Shown: positions 37,407-47,200 of the stretch, piece after piece
Layout of the letters: each line of letters begins with the position of its first letter
Numbering within the stretch: the first letter of the stretch is position 1
Source: Chitinophaga sancti
Lineage (GTDB): Bacteria; Bacteroidota; Bacteroidia; Chitinophagales; Chitinophagaceae
Reading direction: 5' to 3'
NCBI RefSeq assembly: GCF_034087045.1
Contig: NZ_CP139247.1
Coordinates: 4,800,001-4,864,000, forward strand
Length of the DNA stretch: 64,000 nucleotides
Position numbers and translations under genes: made by a program
Notes under the pieces: generated by a model
Seen by the model: the letters and a program-made list of their open reading frames with translations, nothing else
What the model was told of the DNA's origin: nothing
Database searches by the model: none

Positions 37407-37494
37407 ATGGCGTTTTATTTGATACAAAACTATCTTTTAGGGGACGGGTAGCCTATGATGATGGATGGTTTATATGATGACGGTCATTACCATC

Positions 37495-37866
37495 TATAAA
37501 AATATCCGGCAGGATCTTTTCGAATAATTCTACATTGTCAAGTCATGGAGTCTGCCGGTAGCGTTGTTTTTTGTGGCGGTGGCAGGAGGGGGGATGATGG
37601 CGCAGATTGCCGTTACGAATACTTATGTGCAAACGCATGTAGAGGATCGTATGCGCAGCCGGGTGATCAGTTATTATGTGATGGCGTTTGAGGGGATGCT
37701 GCCAATCGGGAATTTACTCACAGGCACGATCGCGCACCAGTTGGGAGCTAAGCATACGGTGACAATGCAGAGCATTGCCGGTGCCGTATGCGTCGCGTTA
37801 TTTAAATATTATACCAGGTCTGTCAGACAGGATACCCCACATAGATCAGCGGAGGCAATCCCTTAA
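37495..37866 (+). pseudogene. C-terminal fragment of an MFS transporter
   Basis: The plus strand encodes SWSLPVALFFVAVAGGGMMA, then VTNTYVQTHVEDRMRSRVIS and YYVMAFEGMLPIGNLLTGTI, the second half of an enterobactin-exporter-type MFS protein. A full-length protein would need about 300 more residues upstream. A stop codon lies in frame just before, and no ATG with a sensible leader exists (the longest frame opens with TTG at 37564). The N-terminal half is missing. The 3' end overlaps the last 44 bp of the gene on the opposite strand. I regard it as a dead remnant. Confidence 0.75.
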
Positions 37867-38173
37867 ATACAAACGCTGTCACACCACATAACCACATGGG
37901 GTGATTGATTTCAGTACCCTTGTAGAAAGGCATCATATAGATACCGCCTGTGATACTGTCCTGGAGGTTCTCTGTAAGGTGGAGTACGTCTGCACCTTCA
38001 AAAGGTTCGTCGCTCAGTTCCAGGTAAACTTCATCGGATTGATTGCTTACAGTGTCGAGCATCGTATCGGCGCCTTCTACCATTTGCAGGGCTTCAATAC
38101 CGTCTGTCCATTCCGGCAGGTCTATATACCAGCTGCCTTTTTCGGTTTTGTAAAATCTGAATGTCTTTTTCAT
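37823..38173 (-). CDS. Conserved hypothetical protein (116 aa)
   Basis: The sequence starts MKKTFRFYKTEKGSWYIDLP and continues with IEALQMVEGADTMLDTVSNQ and MWLCGVTAFVFKGLPPLIYV. There is no signal peptide; it appears to be a small cytoplasmic alpha/beta protein. The pattern resembles DUF6717-type proteins, but I cannot verify this. It begins 11 bp after the end of the DUF1266 gene and is probably co-transcribed with it. The in-frame ATG at 38281 would overlap that gene and is rejected. Confidence 0.75.
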   Translation of the reverse strand: MKKTFRFYKTEKGSWYIDLPEWTDGIEALQMVEGADTMLDTVSNQSDEVYLELSDEPFEGADVLHLTENLQDSITGGIYMMPFYKGTEINHPMWLCGVTAFVFKGLPPLIYVGYPV

Positions 38174-38184
38174 CTTGTTTCTAT

Positions 38185-38979
38185 TTACCAGGGCAGTTGG
38201 AGCCAGGGGCTTTCGTCCCTCTCCAGTAAATATCTGGCAATTGCAGCTACGTCCCGGTTGCCGGAGTGAATACCACCCCACATGGCGCGGCCGAGAATAT
38301 AACTTTTAGCATAGGATTCCCAATCAGTATAGGTGATGTGGGCCAGTTCACTGGCGGCGTCAATGAAGGCCCAGGCTTCTGATTCGTTGATAATGCGGGC
38401 TTCGAGGCAGAGTCTTGTGAGGAAGACGAGCCGGCCACAATCCCAGCCGATCATACCGTATTTCAAAATATCCTGTTCATCCTGTAGGATACCGTCCTGC
38501 AGCAATTCAGGCATAGTATCTATCAGGTTATGTAGTTGGGAATACACTTTTCCCTTATCTTCTTCTTCCTGAAAACTTTGATCTATAATATCTTCCTGTT
38601 CCTCCGCCGTTTTGGCCATCAAAGCCCTGTAAATTGCCGGCAGATAATAGCGATATCCCTTGTCCCGCAGGTAAACCAGTTTTGCCCTGGCATCACTGGC
38701 GGTTTTTAGTTTCCAGTAGCTTTGCAGCAGGGTACCGTTTACATAAGATTTATCCAATCCTGTAGCCAGGGTATTGATATATGCATGTGTCATCTCGCTG
38801 TAGATGGCCCCCAGTGCTATTTTCTTGTACTGGCTGTTTGTAAGGGTGCTGTTCTCATCACGGTGTATGGGGGTAAAAGGTTTTCTCTTTTTTTTAGATG
38901 AAAATAAAGGTAAAACCCTCGTATATACGAAATAACCCACGGCAGCGCCTATGATGAGCCAGGTCAGGATAGTTTTCAT
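38185..38979 (-). CDS. DUF1266-family protein with N-terminal membrane helix
   Basis: This 264-residue protein has one N-terminal helix (ILTWLIIGAAVGYFVYTRVL), a basic stretch (SSKKKRK) and a soluble helical domain with MIGWDCGRLVFLTRLCLEAR, NESEAWAFIDAASE and DWESYAKSYILGRAMWGG. These are the conserved blocks of DUF1266 (YbeU/YbeR-like). The function is unknown in the family. It is the first gene of a two-gene operon with the 116-aa protein. Confidence 0.85.
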   Translation of the reverse strand: MKTILTWLIIGAAVGYFVYTRVLPLFSSKKKRKPFTPIHRDENSTLTNSQYKKIALGAIYSEMTHAYINTLATGLDKSYVNGTLLQSYWKLKTASDARAKLVYLRDKGYRYYLPAIYRALMAKTAEEQEDIIDQSFQEEEDKGKVYSQLHNLIDTMPELLQDGILQDEQDILKYGMIGWDCGRLVFLTRLCLEARIINESEAWAFIDAASELAHITYTDWESYAKSYILGRAMWGGIHSGNRDVAAIARYLLERDESPWLQLPW

Positions 38980-39109
38980 GATAATCCGAAAATTAATTGG
39001 GAAAATTGGGTGCTAACAATTCTCAAACATTTATTTCATGTCCCTATTATTTAAAGGCAAGATAGGAAATAATTTTTGCTCCCACCAAAAAGCATTGTTT
39101 TTTTAACCA

Positions 39110-39475
39110 GCTGCAGGCAATCTGGTGCCCGCCTAAAATGTACGCCAGGTACAAATCTGCTGTGAACCATTAAACCTATTTACGTCTTCGGCAGATGGGC
39201 CGCCAAAGCTGCCATCCTGCAACCATCTACTGTAACACTCAATGGGCATGAACGGGGCAATAAAATTCGTGCCATCCAGGTAAATTAATAAACTAAAATT
39301 GCTGCTCCTTCTGGCATCAGCTGTTTGTTGCAACCAAACATCGCCGCCTTCGTGGAACCATGCGGCCTTCCTGGCCCCGGGCAGGTCGGCAGGCACTGCG
39401 TGAATACCTTCATGCACCATGGCTCCCTGCTGGTAAGCCGCGCTCCGGCATTTTTACCATTATCCCCCAAAAAGA
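39110..39475 (-). pseudogene. Fragment of a secreted putative metallopeptidase (DUF6055-like)
   Basis: The minus strand encodes SAAYQQGAMVHEGIHAV, AAWFHEGGDVWLQQTADARR and LQDGSFGGPSAEDVNRFNGS, ending QICTWRTF plus a stop. The HEGIH and WFHEGGDVWLQQ segments look like the core of a secreted zincin-like family. The frame has an in-frame stop just before SAAYQQ, and a downstream frame continues YILGGHQIACSW out of register. Both ends are missing. It is a broken gene remnant. Confidence 0.65.
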
Positions 39476-39476
39476 A

Positions 39477-39506
39477 GAAGCTGCCATCTATAAAGATAGC
39501 AGCTTC
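39477..39506 (-). terminator. Terminator of the DUF2892 gene
   Basis: A 13-bp stem with one mismatch (39477-39489 and 39494-39506) lies 25 bp beyond the DUF2892 stop, followed on the minus strand by a T-rich tract. Confidence 0.75.
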
Positions 39507-39530
39507 GGTATTGTTGTTATGACAAGTACA

Positions 39531-39746
39531 TTAACCCCGGGCAGGCTCTTTAGGAGCCTCATGTTTTGTTTTAATCCCCAGCAGCGAGTACAAAGGGCAA
39601 AAGCCGGTTAGGCTGGTCAGCAGAAGAATCACTGCTATGATCATGAAAAGGCTGTCTGTAAGTATCTTGTTGTAAAACAGGAAGATGGTGATGATGGCTA
39701 GAATTACGCGGATCAATCCATCAACTGTACCGACATTTTTTTTCAT
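39531..39746 (-). CDS. DUF2892 (YgaP-like) inner-membrane protein
   Basis: This 71-residue protein has two hydrophobic helices (GLIRVILAIITIFLFYNKIL and LFMIIAVILLLTSLTGFCPL). The conserved MKKNVGTVDGLIRV start and the GFCPLYSLLGIKT segment with a Cys are typical of DUF2892. Some family members are fused to rhodanese domains and linked to sulfur handling, but this one is free-standing. Length is normal. Confidence 0.92.
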   Translation of the reverse strand: MKKNVGTVDGLIRVILAIITIFLFYNKILTDSLFMIIAVILLLTSLTGFCPLYSLLGIKTKHEAPKEPARG

Positions 39747-39935
39747 AGCGTTTAATTTTTAAATCAGTTTAAAGGTAAAAGAAATAAAGTCGTGGAATGG
39801 TGATATTCGTCATTAATAGTACTGATCATGGTGGATACTACCAATGGAAGTTTTCTATAGAATATTAATCGTGGAATCGTAATACCTGAACGTTGTCTCT
39901 CTGTTTGCAATATACAAAAAAATAAAAAAACAACC

Positions 39936-41156
39936 TTATTTCACCTTCCTTTCACCTCCGAAGCCTGCTATGAAATTGATCGCTGCGATTAAATTACCAC
40001 CCTTACTGATCGCCCCGTCAAAGTTCCTGCCAAATGAGAAGGTCACTTTTCTGTTCTTCGCAATCTCGTATTCTGTGCTCAACACGAGTCTCCATGAGGG
40101 ATCCAGTACGGTATTGCCAATCACACTGCGGTACAATCCTTCCCCGCTCAGGGTAAATTTATCGTTCAATGTACTGAGCAGGAAACGCGCACCCACATCG
40201 AATGTAGAAGCATGATCTGCACTGATCTTGCCGTCAGGATCTGCAAAGATCACTTCAGGGTGATACAGGTAGCGGGCAATAAACATGGAGGTAATGCCTT
40301 TGTTCCCGTTTTCATAACCACCCGTGAGCCATGCACCGGCTTTGTTGATCAGGCTATTGTCGAAGCGATTATCGGGGAAGTCGGCCACCATACCGGTAGT
40401 GAAATCCAGGAATACACCCTTGCGTTCAGTAGGGAAAGCCGCCGCGATGGCCTTGGCCCGCCGAAAAGGTTCGGATGAGGGAAGACCTTCCTGCTGGATG
40501 GAATCCACGAGGTTGTGCATGCGCTGCAGGTCCCTTTTCAGCCTGGCAATGCTGTCCTGCTTAATATTATTCGGCAGGGTGGTATTAGCGCCCAGCGCCG
40601 CCCTTAAACCTTTAAGGATTTCCAGTGAATCGGTATACATATTGGGCAACTCATATGCCTTTAGCAGGTCTTCCTGGGCCTTAATCAGGTCCATATACGC
40701 CTTTCGGGTATTCGCGGACCATTTTGGTCTGATAATGGCAAATTTTATCCCGATGGCGACCTTTGTTGTCTTCAGACTATCCACATCTTCCTGTCCCTCC
40801 GGTCCCATATGCGTAAAGCCCGCAGAGATAGTAAAGGATTGCAGGAAGGCATGTTTGCTGCTGTCAAAATCCTTCAGGGTATACTTCTTTGCCCCCCATA
40901 AAAAGGGAGCTATTTCGAACGCATAGCTATTGGGAATGGCCGTGAGGTTGTTGGTCGCATTCTGCACAGAAAGCCTGAAACTATTCAGGTCCGAAGGCCG
41001 TTCAATCGCACTGGTTGAGATACCCAGCATGTTAAAAGCCGGCGATACCGGCGATTTCAGTACATCCAGCGTGATGGTCGTGTCAATATTCAGCTGGGCC
41101 TTTACGTCCAGGCATAGTATGGCCAGTATGCCGACAATAAATAAAATTCGTTTCAT
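39936..41156 (-). CDS. Secreted hypothetical protein, probably outer-membrane
   Basis: This 406-residue protein has a signal peptide (MKRILFIVGILAILCLDVKA). The C-terminal half shows alternating strand-like segments (FLDFTTGMVADFPDNRFDNS, SWRLVLSTEYEIAKNRKVTF) ending LIAAINFIAGFGGERKVK, suggestive of a beta-barrel. The centre contains a helical, coiled-coil-like stretch (DSIARLKRDLQRMHNLVDSI). I do not recognise a family. It is 10 bp downstream of the 136-aa gene and in the same direction, so they are probably co-transcribed. The ATG at 41285 would overlap that gene and is not used. Confidence 0.8.
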   Translation of the reverse strand: MKRILFIVGILAILCLDVKAQLNIDTTITLDVLKSPVSPAFNMLGISTSAIERPSDLNSFRLSVQNATNNLTAIPNSYAFEIAPFLWGAKKYTLKDFDSSKHAFLQSFTISAGFTHMGPEGQEDVDSLKTTKVAIGIKFAIIRPKWSANTRKAYMDLIKAQEDLLKAYELPNMYTDSLEILKGLRAALGANTTLPNNIKQDSIARLKRDLQRMHNLVDSIQQEGLPSSEPFRRAKAIAAAFPTERKGVFLDFTTGMVADFPDNRFDNSLINKAGAWLTGGYENGNKGITSMFIARYLYHPEVIFADPDGKISADHASTFDVGARFLLSTLNDKFTLSGEGLYRSVIGNTVLDPSWRLVLSTEYEIAKNRKVTFSFGRNFDGAISKGGNLIAAINFIAGFGGERKVK

Positions 41157-41166
41157 GAGGGAGCGG

Positions 41167-41577
41167 TTAAGAGAAATCAGTGAAGAAAATAGTGATTTTG
41201 TAAGCGGCAGAATCACCCTGTTCCTGCACTGTTCTTTCCATATAGTACCTGTAGGGCGCAGTGCCACCGGTGAGTGAAAAGTCAAGGCTGGTCAGGTTCG
41301 TAACAGTAGATACGTCTGTAATGATGGTATATACTTCCAGGAACTTGTTCACGAGGGAATTGCCGGTACCGATTTTGAAATTGGTGATGGCACCCTGAAT
41401 ATTACTCACTTGTTTGGTGGAGTCAATGATCACATCGGATACAGCAGATTGCCCGGTGGTACCGGGAAATAAATTCATAACAATAGGGCTGTCAGTGCGA
41501 TCTATTTTATACTCATCATAATGATTCGTCTTGCCGGTGGTATCAGCAAAGACCTTTTTTAGTGGCGTGATAGACAT
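41167..41577 (-). CDS. Hypothetical protein (136 aa)
   Basis: The sequence starts MSITPLKKVFADTTGKTNHY and is rich in Thr, Ser, Val and Ile with strand-like segments (SVVTNLTS-like turns, KITIFFTDF at the end). There is no signal peptide or membrane segment. The family is unknown. Codon use is normal and it is followed after 10 bp by the secreted 406-aa protein gene, so it is likely real. Its partner suggests a shared structural role, but nothing specific can be said. Confidence 0.65.
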   Translation of the reverse strand: MSITPLKKVFADTTGKTNHYDEYKIDRTDSPIVMNLFPGTTGQSAVSDVIIDSTKQVSNIQGAITNFKIGTGNSLVNKFLEVYTIITDVSTVTNLTSLDFSLTGGTAPYRYYMERTVQEQGDSAAYKITIFFTDFS

Positions 41578-42020
41578 GTCTCGGTTTTTTGGTTTTAGCT
41601 ACAGGTTTGGCAAGCAATATTCTGGGGTTTGAACTGAAAATTGGTTGAAATAGCTCTATGCAAAATAAGCATTCGTACGTTTTTTGTAAAAATAAATAAT
41701 TTATTATATTTACTTAATATTTAATGCCCGGGACAAAAAAGTACCTATCTCTATTTATAACCCAGATCTGAGCTGGCTGGTTCCTTTTATAAAATATGAT
41801 TAACTGATCACTGATCGTATCCGATGGGGTAGAAAGGGAAGATTATCCAACGATGTATTACCAGTACTTATTCTCTGGCCGACCAAAAGGCCTTGTTAAA
41901 AAAGAGGTATATCAAAAGGTAGATACACCTCTTTTTTGATTCGGATACCTGACGGACCAGATTCCATTTTATGCGATTCTCAGGAATTTCATTTATTTAT
42001 GATAGACCTCCTTTTTAAAA
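41578..42020. other. Gene-free region with one terminator
   Basis: No convincing gene is present in these 443 bp. The right part has the terminator of the TonB receptor gene (41898-41937). The left part is AT-rich and should contain the promoter of the 136-aa gene. No repeat array was seen. Confidence 0.5.
41898..41937 (-). terminator. Terminator of the TonB-dependent receptor gene
   Basis: An 11-bp stem (41898-41908 and 41927-41937), extended inward by four pairs after a mismatch, lies about 80 bp beyond the receptor's stop, with T-rich sequence on the minus strand. Confidence 0.7.
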
Positions 42021-44345
42021 TTAGAACCTAAATGTGGCATTCGCCAGTAACTGCCGCAGCGGCTGCGGATTTGCAGTAAATGAATGGGCCCAGTATTTCT
42101 TATTTCCAATATTATTCGCCGCTATCCCAAATCTCCACTGTGCTGCCTCATAAAAGAGGGAAGCATTTGCCAACACATAAGAAGGAATAATAATCGTATT
42201 ATCTGCATCATAAAAACTCTGATCTGCATAATTTCCACCAAAGCCCAAACCAAAGTGGTTCAGCGCTGTACCTGGCTGGAACTTATAACTCGCCCAGAAG
42301 TTCGCCACATGCTTTGGATTACCAGTCACCTGCATCCCTTCATTCGAAGTCGCCCTGATGTACTTGTTCTCATTATATACATAACCCGCTGTAATGCTCA
42401 ATCCTTTCAGTGGACTGGCCGTCAGGTCAAACTCCACACCACTGCTCTGCTGATTACCATCCTGATAAGCATAACTGCTACCGTCGTAACGTACTGCATC
42501 CCTGATACGAATATCATAATAACTAACTGTACCAATCAACTTATTATCCAGCGTGCTTACTTTCATACCACCTTCCCACTGGTAAGCATATTCAGGCTTC
42601 AGTGTCAGCACTTTCCCATCCGGTTGTAAGTAAGGACCATTATTGGTAAAACCACTCATGTAGTTACCAAACAATGAAACCTTGTCTTTCACTACCTGGT
42701 ATATCAATCCAAACTTCGGTGTCAGGGAAGTCTGCTTATACCCATCAGTACCTTTCAGCTCATACCTGTCTACACGAAGACTCAGCATCGCCATCAGTTT
42801 TTCAGTAATGTTGATCAGGTCAGAACCATAGGTCGCAATGGTCTCAGTCTCGCTGTTATACACACCCGCAAATCCTGCCTGTATAGCTTTTTCTGCCTGT
42901 GCCAGGCTCGCCTTGCTGTAGTTGGTAATATCGATGGTATCAATGGTACCATATGCATAAGAGAAGTCAGACTTATAATGGTAATAATCCACCCCCCAGA
43001 GTACGCGGTGCCTGATAGAACCAGTATAAAAATCACCTTTCAGATTATGCTGGAAATCAGTCGTAACGGTGGTGATCGGACCATACAAAGCAATGCCCCT
43101 TTCAATGTGCGTTGCATCCAGGAAAGTAGGATAGAACTGGTAGCTCTTCAATACTTTCTCATTGTTCATAGATACGTTGGTGGTAGAAGTCCAGTGGTCA
43201 TTGATCTTGTAAGTCGCCTGAAAGTAAGTACGGAAAGTGTTGGCAGTAGCATCAATACCATCGCCATACAGGGTCTCTTTATATCCTAAAGGAATATCTT
43301 TTACATTCTTTACACCCAGTACATTGAATCGAAGGTAAGGCGTCTTTGTCAGTTCCTCATGATATGCTTCCACATCCATGTTCAGGGTTAGTTTGTCGCT
43401 TGCCTTGTAAGTCAGACCTGGGGTAACAGTATAAGTATTCTTATGCCCCGTCTCCTGGAAGCTCTGCTGCTTATTAACGGCAGCGTTTACACGGAGCAAA
43501 GCGGTTTTTTCTTTATTCAGCGGCGCGTTTACATCAGCCGTCAGGCGGCTCAGGCCCCAGCTGCCGGAAGTATAGCTGATCTCAGTTTTAGCAACGTCAA
43601 ATGGTTTCTTGGTGACCATGTTTACGGCACCACCATAAGAGGACACCACGTTACCAAACAAGGTAGCAGAAGGGCCTTTCAGCACTTCGAAGCGTTCTAC
43701 GTTTACAGGGTCTACCGAAGTACGCCCTGCGGCAATGAACTGCACACCATTACGTGCAGCCGGTTCCGCTGTAAAACCACGCAGGGTGATGCTGGTACCA
43801 CCTGCAGGGTCAGTCGTCACGACTGCGCCAGGTACATTTGCCAGTGCGCCGGCAACGCTCACGGTCATCTGATCCTTCATTAACTCGCTGGATACAACGC
43901 TGTATACCTGCGGGTTTTCGAGGTTCTTAAGACTCATCTTGGCAACATCGTCACTTTCGATTTTACCACTTTGAGATTTGTTGGTAGAAATGATCACCTC
44001 ATTCAGCTGTTGGTTGTTTTCCTTCAGTTCAAAGTCGATATCCACAGTATTACCTGCGGTCACTGTCACTTCTTTCGTCTGTGTGTTCAGACCAATAAAA
44101 CTGGCTACCAGTGTGTAGTTACCCGCATTGATGCCGGATATTGAATAACGTCCGTCTTTGCCGACGGTAGCACCTTTTGAAGTACCCTTGATAGTTACGT
44201 TTACGAATTCTGCCGGTTTACCATCCGAGGTGGTTACTTTTCCTTTGATGGCTCCCTGGTTTTTGTTTTGTGCAAATGAAAAATGGAAAGAGGTCACCAT
44301 AAGGAGCATTCCCATCATCAACATTCCCAATCGACGCTTAAACAT
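42021..44345 (-). CDS. TonB-dependent siderophore receptor
   Basis: The 774-residue receptor has a signal peptide (ending FHFSFAQ), a carboxypeptidase-regulatory-like domain (about 30-110: AIKGKVTTSDGKPAEFVNVT) and a plug (LANVPGAVVTTDPAGGTSIT, RFEVLKGPSATLFGNVVSSY). The 22-strand barrel ends with LLANATFRF. The plug motifs are those of the FhuA/FepA-like ferric-siderophore receptors rather than SusC; no SusD follows. It imports iron-chelator complexes with TonB energy. The start at 44345 is the one with the signal peptide. The gene is divergent from the FAD-Rieske gene. Confidence 0.94.
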   Translation of the reverse strand: MFKRRLGMLMMGMLLMVTSFHFSFAQNKNQGAIKGKVTTSDGKPAEFVNVTIKGTSKGATVGKDGRYSISGINAGNYTLVASFIGLNTQTKEVTVTAGNTVDIDFELKENNQQLNEVIISTNKSQSGKIESDDVAKMSLKNLENPQVYSVVSSELMKDQMTVSVAGALANVPGAVVTTDPAGGTSITLRGFTAEPAARNGVQFIAAGRTSVDPVNVERFEVLKGPSATLFGNVVSSYGGAVNMVTKKPFDVAKTEISYTSGSWGLSRLTADVNAPLNKEKTALLRVNAAVNKQQSFQETGHKNTYTVTPGLTYKASDKLTLNMDVEAYHEELTKTPYLRFNVLGVKNVKDIPLGYKETLYGDGIDATANTFRTYFQATYKINDHWTSTTNVSMNNEKVLKSYQFYPTFLDATHIERGIALYGPITTVTTDFQHNLKGDFYTGSIRHRVLWGVDYYHYKSDFSYAYGTIDTIDITNYSKASLAQAEKAIQAGFAGVYNSETETIATYGSDLINITEKLMAMLSLRVDRYELKGTDGYKQTSLTPKFGLIYQVVKDKVSLFGNYMSGFTNNGPYLQPDGKVLTLKPEYAYQWEGGMKVSTLDNKLIGTVSYYDIRIRDAVRYDGSSYAYQDGNQQSSGVEFDLTASPLKGLSITAGYVYNENKYIRATSNEGMQVTGNPKHVANFWASYKFQPGTALNHFGLGFGGNYADQSFYDADNTIIIPSYVLANASLFYEAAQWRFGIAANNIGNKKYWAHSFTANPQPLRQLLANATFRF

Positions 44346-44531
44346 GATTATTACAAGTATTTGTTTGAGTGTGGTAGTGAGCCTTGCATAGTCCCCGCTA
44401 ATGCAAGGCGGCGTAAAATTCATATATAGTTGAGCATGGTGGTAATCATATCGGGAAAATCATTTACGCAAGCCGGAAATAGTATCCGGCATAAATTATG
44501 GTACTTGTTACAGGAATCAAATCTGGAAGCT

Positions 44532-46088
44532 ATGATACAAAGAGATGCATCCACTATTAGTTTATGGCAGGGGAACATTGATCCCTTTCAACCTACATTG
44601 ATGGCTGATCATAACGCGACGTATGATGTGGTCATAGTAGGCGGTGGTATCACCGGACTTACAACCGCTCTTTTATTGCAGGAAGCAGGTAAGCGATGTT
44701 TGCTGCTGGAAGCAAATAACATTGGCTTTGGTACCACTGGTGGTACGACTGCGCATCTGAATACAGTTCTGGATACTTCGTACGATCAGATCTCAAAGAA
44801 TTTCAGCAAAGAAGACGCCGGGCTGGTCAGGGAATCGGTAGGGGCTGCCATCAGTCTGATACAGCAAAACATCGAGCGCTTCAGTATAGACTGTGGCTTT
44901 GATTATACAGATGCGTATTTATTTGCGCAGGATGAAAAGCAGACTGAAGCACTGGATATAATTGCGAAAGCTGCCCGCGAAGAAGGTATCAATATTACTC
45001 TGCAGGATAATCTGCCTGTCAGTTTTCAATTTACCAAAGCATATAAATTTACCGATCAGGCCAGATTTAACCCGTTAGCTTACATCTATGGCCTTGCCCG
45101 TGCATTTGAGCATGCAGGTGGGGTGATCGTGCAGGATTGCAAAGTGATTGAAATTCAAAATACCAAACATATTGAAGTAGACACAACCCTCGGTGAATTT
45201 ACAGGAATGAATATCGTGTATGCGACACATATACCACCGGGTATTAATCTTGTTCACCTGCGTTGTATACCCTATCGTAGTTATGCGCTGGCTGTAAGAC
45301 TCGCAGACAATAACTATCCGGATGCATTGATTTATGATATGCATGAGCCTTATCACTATTTCAGAACACAGGTAGTAGATGGTAAGAAATACCTGATCGC
45401 CGGTGGGGAAGATCATCAGACAGGCCATCATGAAAACACGGAACAATGTTTCCGTAACCTGGAAGCGTTTGTACGTGAGCATTTCAAAGTAAAGTCGGTA
45501 GACTACAAATGGTCTTCCCAGTATTATGAACCTGCAGATGGATTGCCTTATATCGGCAACATGCCGGGGCAACCGGATAATGTATATGTGGCTACTGGTT
45601 TTGGCGGCAATGGAATGGTGTACAGTGGGGTAGCGGCAATGGTGATCCGGAATATCATCCTGGGAAAACATCGTGCTACGGAAAAGCTGTTTAATCCGAA
45701 CCGCATCAAACCAGTTGCCGGTTTTACAAACTTTGTCACGCACAATGCTGATGTGGTAAAACTCTTTTTTGGAAAGCTATTCCCTGCACACAAGCTCACG
45801 GAACTGGCTGAACTGGCACCGGGAGAGGCGCGGGTGGTGAATTATGATGGGCATCGTGTAGCGTTGTACAAAGATGAAGGGGGGATGTTGCATGCAGTGA
45901 ACCCGGTATGTACCCACATGAAGTGTGAGGTGGGCTGGAATACAGCAGAGAAGTCGTGGGATTGTCCCTGTCACGGAGCGAGGTTTGATGCAACGGGTAA
46001 GTGTCTGCATACACCTGCGGATCGTGATCTGGAGCACCTGGATATTGCCCATGATCTGTCTAAGGTGGAGGCGCAGGAGCATAGTTAG
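44532..46088 (+). CDS. FAD-dependent oxidoreductase with C-terminal Rieske domain
   Basis: The 518-residue protein has an N-terminal DAO-type FAD domain with VVIVGGGITGLTTALLLQEA, TTGGTTAHLNTVLD and the substrate-binding part. The C-terminal GGNGMVYSGVAAMVIRNIIL segment is part of the FAD domain. A linked Rieske [2Fe-2S] domain (about 430-510) has ligands in CTHMKCEVGW and CPCHGARFD (Cys-X-His ... Cys-X2-His). This fusion (YhfW-like) is common in bacteria and probably oxidises an amine or amino acid, passing electrons through the cluster. I start at the ATG at 44532; the longer frame from 44430 adds a nonconserved 34 residues. Confidence 0.92.
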   Translation: MIQRDASTISLWQGNIDPFQPTLMADHNATYDVVIVGGGITGLTTALLLQEAGKRCLLLEANNIGFGTTGGTTAHLNTVLDTSYDQISKNFSKEDAGLVRESVGAAISLIQQNIERFSIDCGFDYTDAYLFAQDEKQTEALDIIAKAAREEGINITLQDNLPVSFQFTKAYKFTDQARFNPLAYIYGLARAFEHAGGVIVQDCKVIEIQNTKHIEVDTTLGEFTGMNIVYATHIPPGINLVHLRCIPYRSYALAVRLADNNYPDALIYDMHEPYHYFRTQVVDGKKYLIAGGEDHQTGHHENTEQCFRNLEAFVREHFKVKSVDYKWSSQYYEPADGLPYIGNMPGQPDNVYVATGFGGNGMVYSGVAAMVIRNIILGKHRATEKLFNPNRIKPVAGFTNFVTHNADVVKLFFGKLFPAHKLTELAELAPGEARVVNYDGHRVALYKDEGGMLHAVNPVCTHMKCEVGWNTAEKSWDCPCHGARFDATGKCLHTPADRDLEHLDIAHDLSKVEAQEHS

Positions 46089-46159
46089 CAATTAGCGCAA
46101 CAATTGACCGGCCTTGTCTGTTAAATAAAAATCATTGTATCACTTTAAATACAATAGTT

Positions 46160-46726
46160 ATGAAAAAGAGTGGAATAAATATGTGGGTGGCTGTGCCTGC
46201 TGTGTTGTTTGTATTTTCTCTTTTTGGAACTTACTACAGCTATGCGATGGCGCAACAGCATCCTTCTTATTTACCGGTTATGTACCTGGGTATAGGGGTG
46301 GCAGTTTGCTCATTCATTATGGCGGCCGTTATGCAAAATGTAACGATCAAAAAAACACCGAAGTACGCGCCTATTCCTTTCAGTACAGATCATTCAGAAA
46401 CATATTATTGTATCTACACAAAGGGTAAACGTCGCTATGATGTGGATTTTATAGAAAGAATTGCAGATAGGATTGAGCATATGGAAGATGAGAATGATCC
46501 GGCTGTAAGGGCAGAAATAGCCCGGCTCTTTGACCCTGAGCGGAAATCGCCGGTATTGTTACCTGCGGTATTGACCGGTGGGGAAGAGGTGTATCAGCGG
46601 CCAATAAAACCCAGTCAGTTGATGGATAATATTACCAGGAATAACCGGCATTTTGCATTGCTCACTTTTGATGATCAGTCTACAGCGGTGGTAGTGAGGC
46701 ATGAGCAGTTGGTAGAGCAGGAGTAA
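46160..46726 (+). CDS. Hypothetical membrane protein (188 aa)
   Basis: The protein starts MKKSGINMWVAVPAVLFVFS and has two N-terminal helices (to about residue 60: YLGIGVAVCSFIMAAVM), followed by a soluble domain with YYCIYTKGKRRYDVDFIERI and an acidic segment. I do not recognise the family. The C-terminal region ending VRHEQLVEQE lies in the first copy of the repeat array that continues downstream; the last 60 bp of the gene align with the repeat units. It follows the FAD-Rieske gene by 71 bp in the same direction. Confidence 0.8.
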   Translation: MKKSGINMWVAVPAVLFVFSLFGTYYSYAMAQQHPSYLPVMYLGIGVAVCSFIMAAVMQNVTIKKTPKYAPIPFSTDHSETYYCIYTKGKRRYDVDFIERIADRIEHMEDENDPAVRAEIARLFDPERKSPVLLPAVLTGGEEVYQRPIKPSQLMDNITRNNRHFALLTFDDQSTAVVVRHEQLVEQE

Positions 46727-46727
46727 T

Positions 46728-47200
46728 TGATGATTGGGTTATCTAGTGGTGTTTTGATGCCGGAGTAGGTGCCAATGATCAGTTACATTTGATGATTGGG
46801 TCTACTGTGGGTGTTTGAGGCCGGAGTAGGTGCAATGATCAGTTACATTTGATGATTGGGTCTACTGTGGGTGTTTTGAGGTCAGATCAGGTGCCAATGA
46901 TCAGTTACATTTGATGATTTGGTCTACTGTGGGTGTTTTGAGGCCAGAGTAGGTGCCAATGATCAGTTACATTTGATGATGAGTCTACTGTGGGTGTTTG
47001 AGGCCGGAGTAGGTGCCAATGATCAGTTACATTTGATGATGAGTCTACTGCGGGTGTTTTGAGGTCAGATCAGGTGTAATGATCAGTTACCTTTGATAAT
47101 TGGTCTACTGTAGCTGTTTTGAGCCCGGAGTAGGTGCCAATAATCAGTCATCTTTGATGATTGAGTCTACTGCATTTGTTTTGAGCCTTGAGCAGGTATG
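46728..47200. repeat. About 61-bp tandem array bridging two convergent genes
   Basis: About eight imperfect copies of a 60-62-bp unit (ATTTGATGATTGGGTCTACT and onward) fill the gap between the 188-aa gene and the convergent esterase gene. The last 60 bp of the left gene (from 46667) resemble the unit, and the last codons and stop of the right gene (47167-47200) lie in the last copy. The central copies are closest to one another. There are no spacers. Confidence 0.9.
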
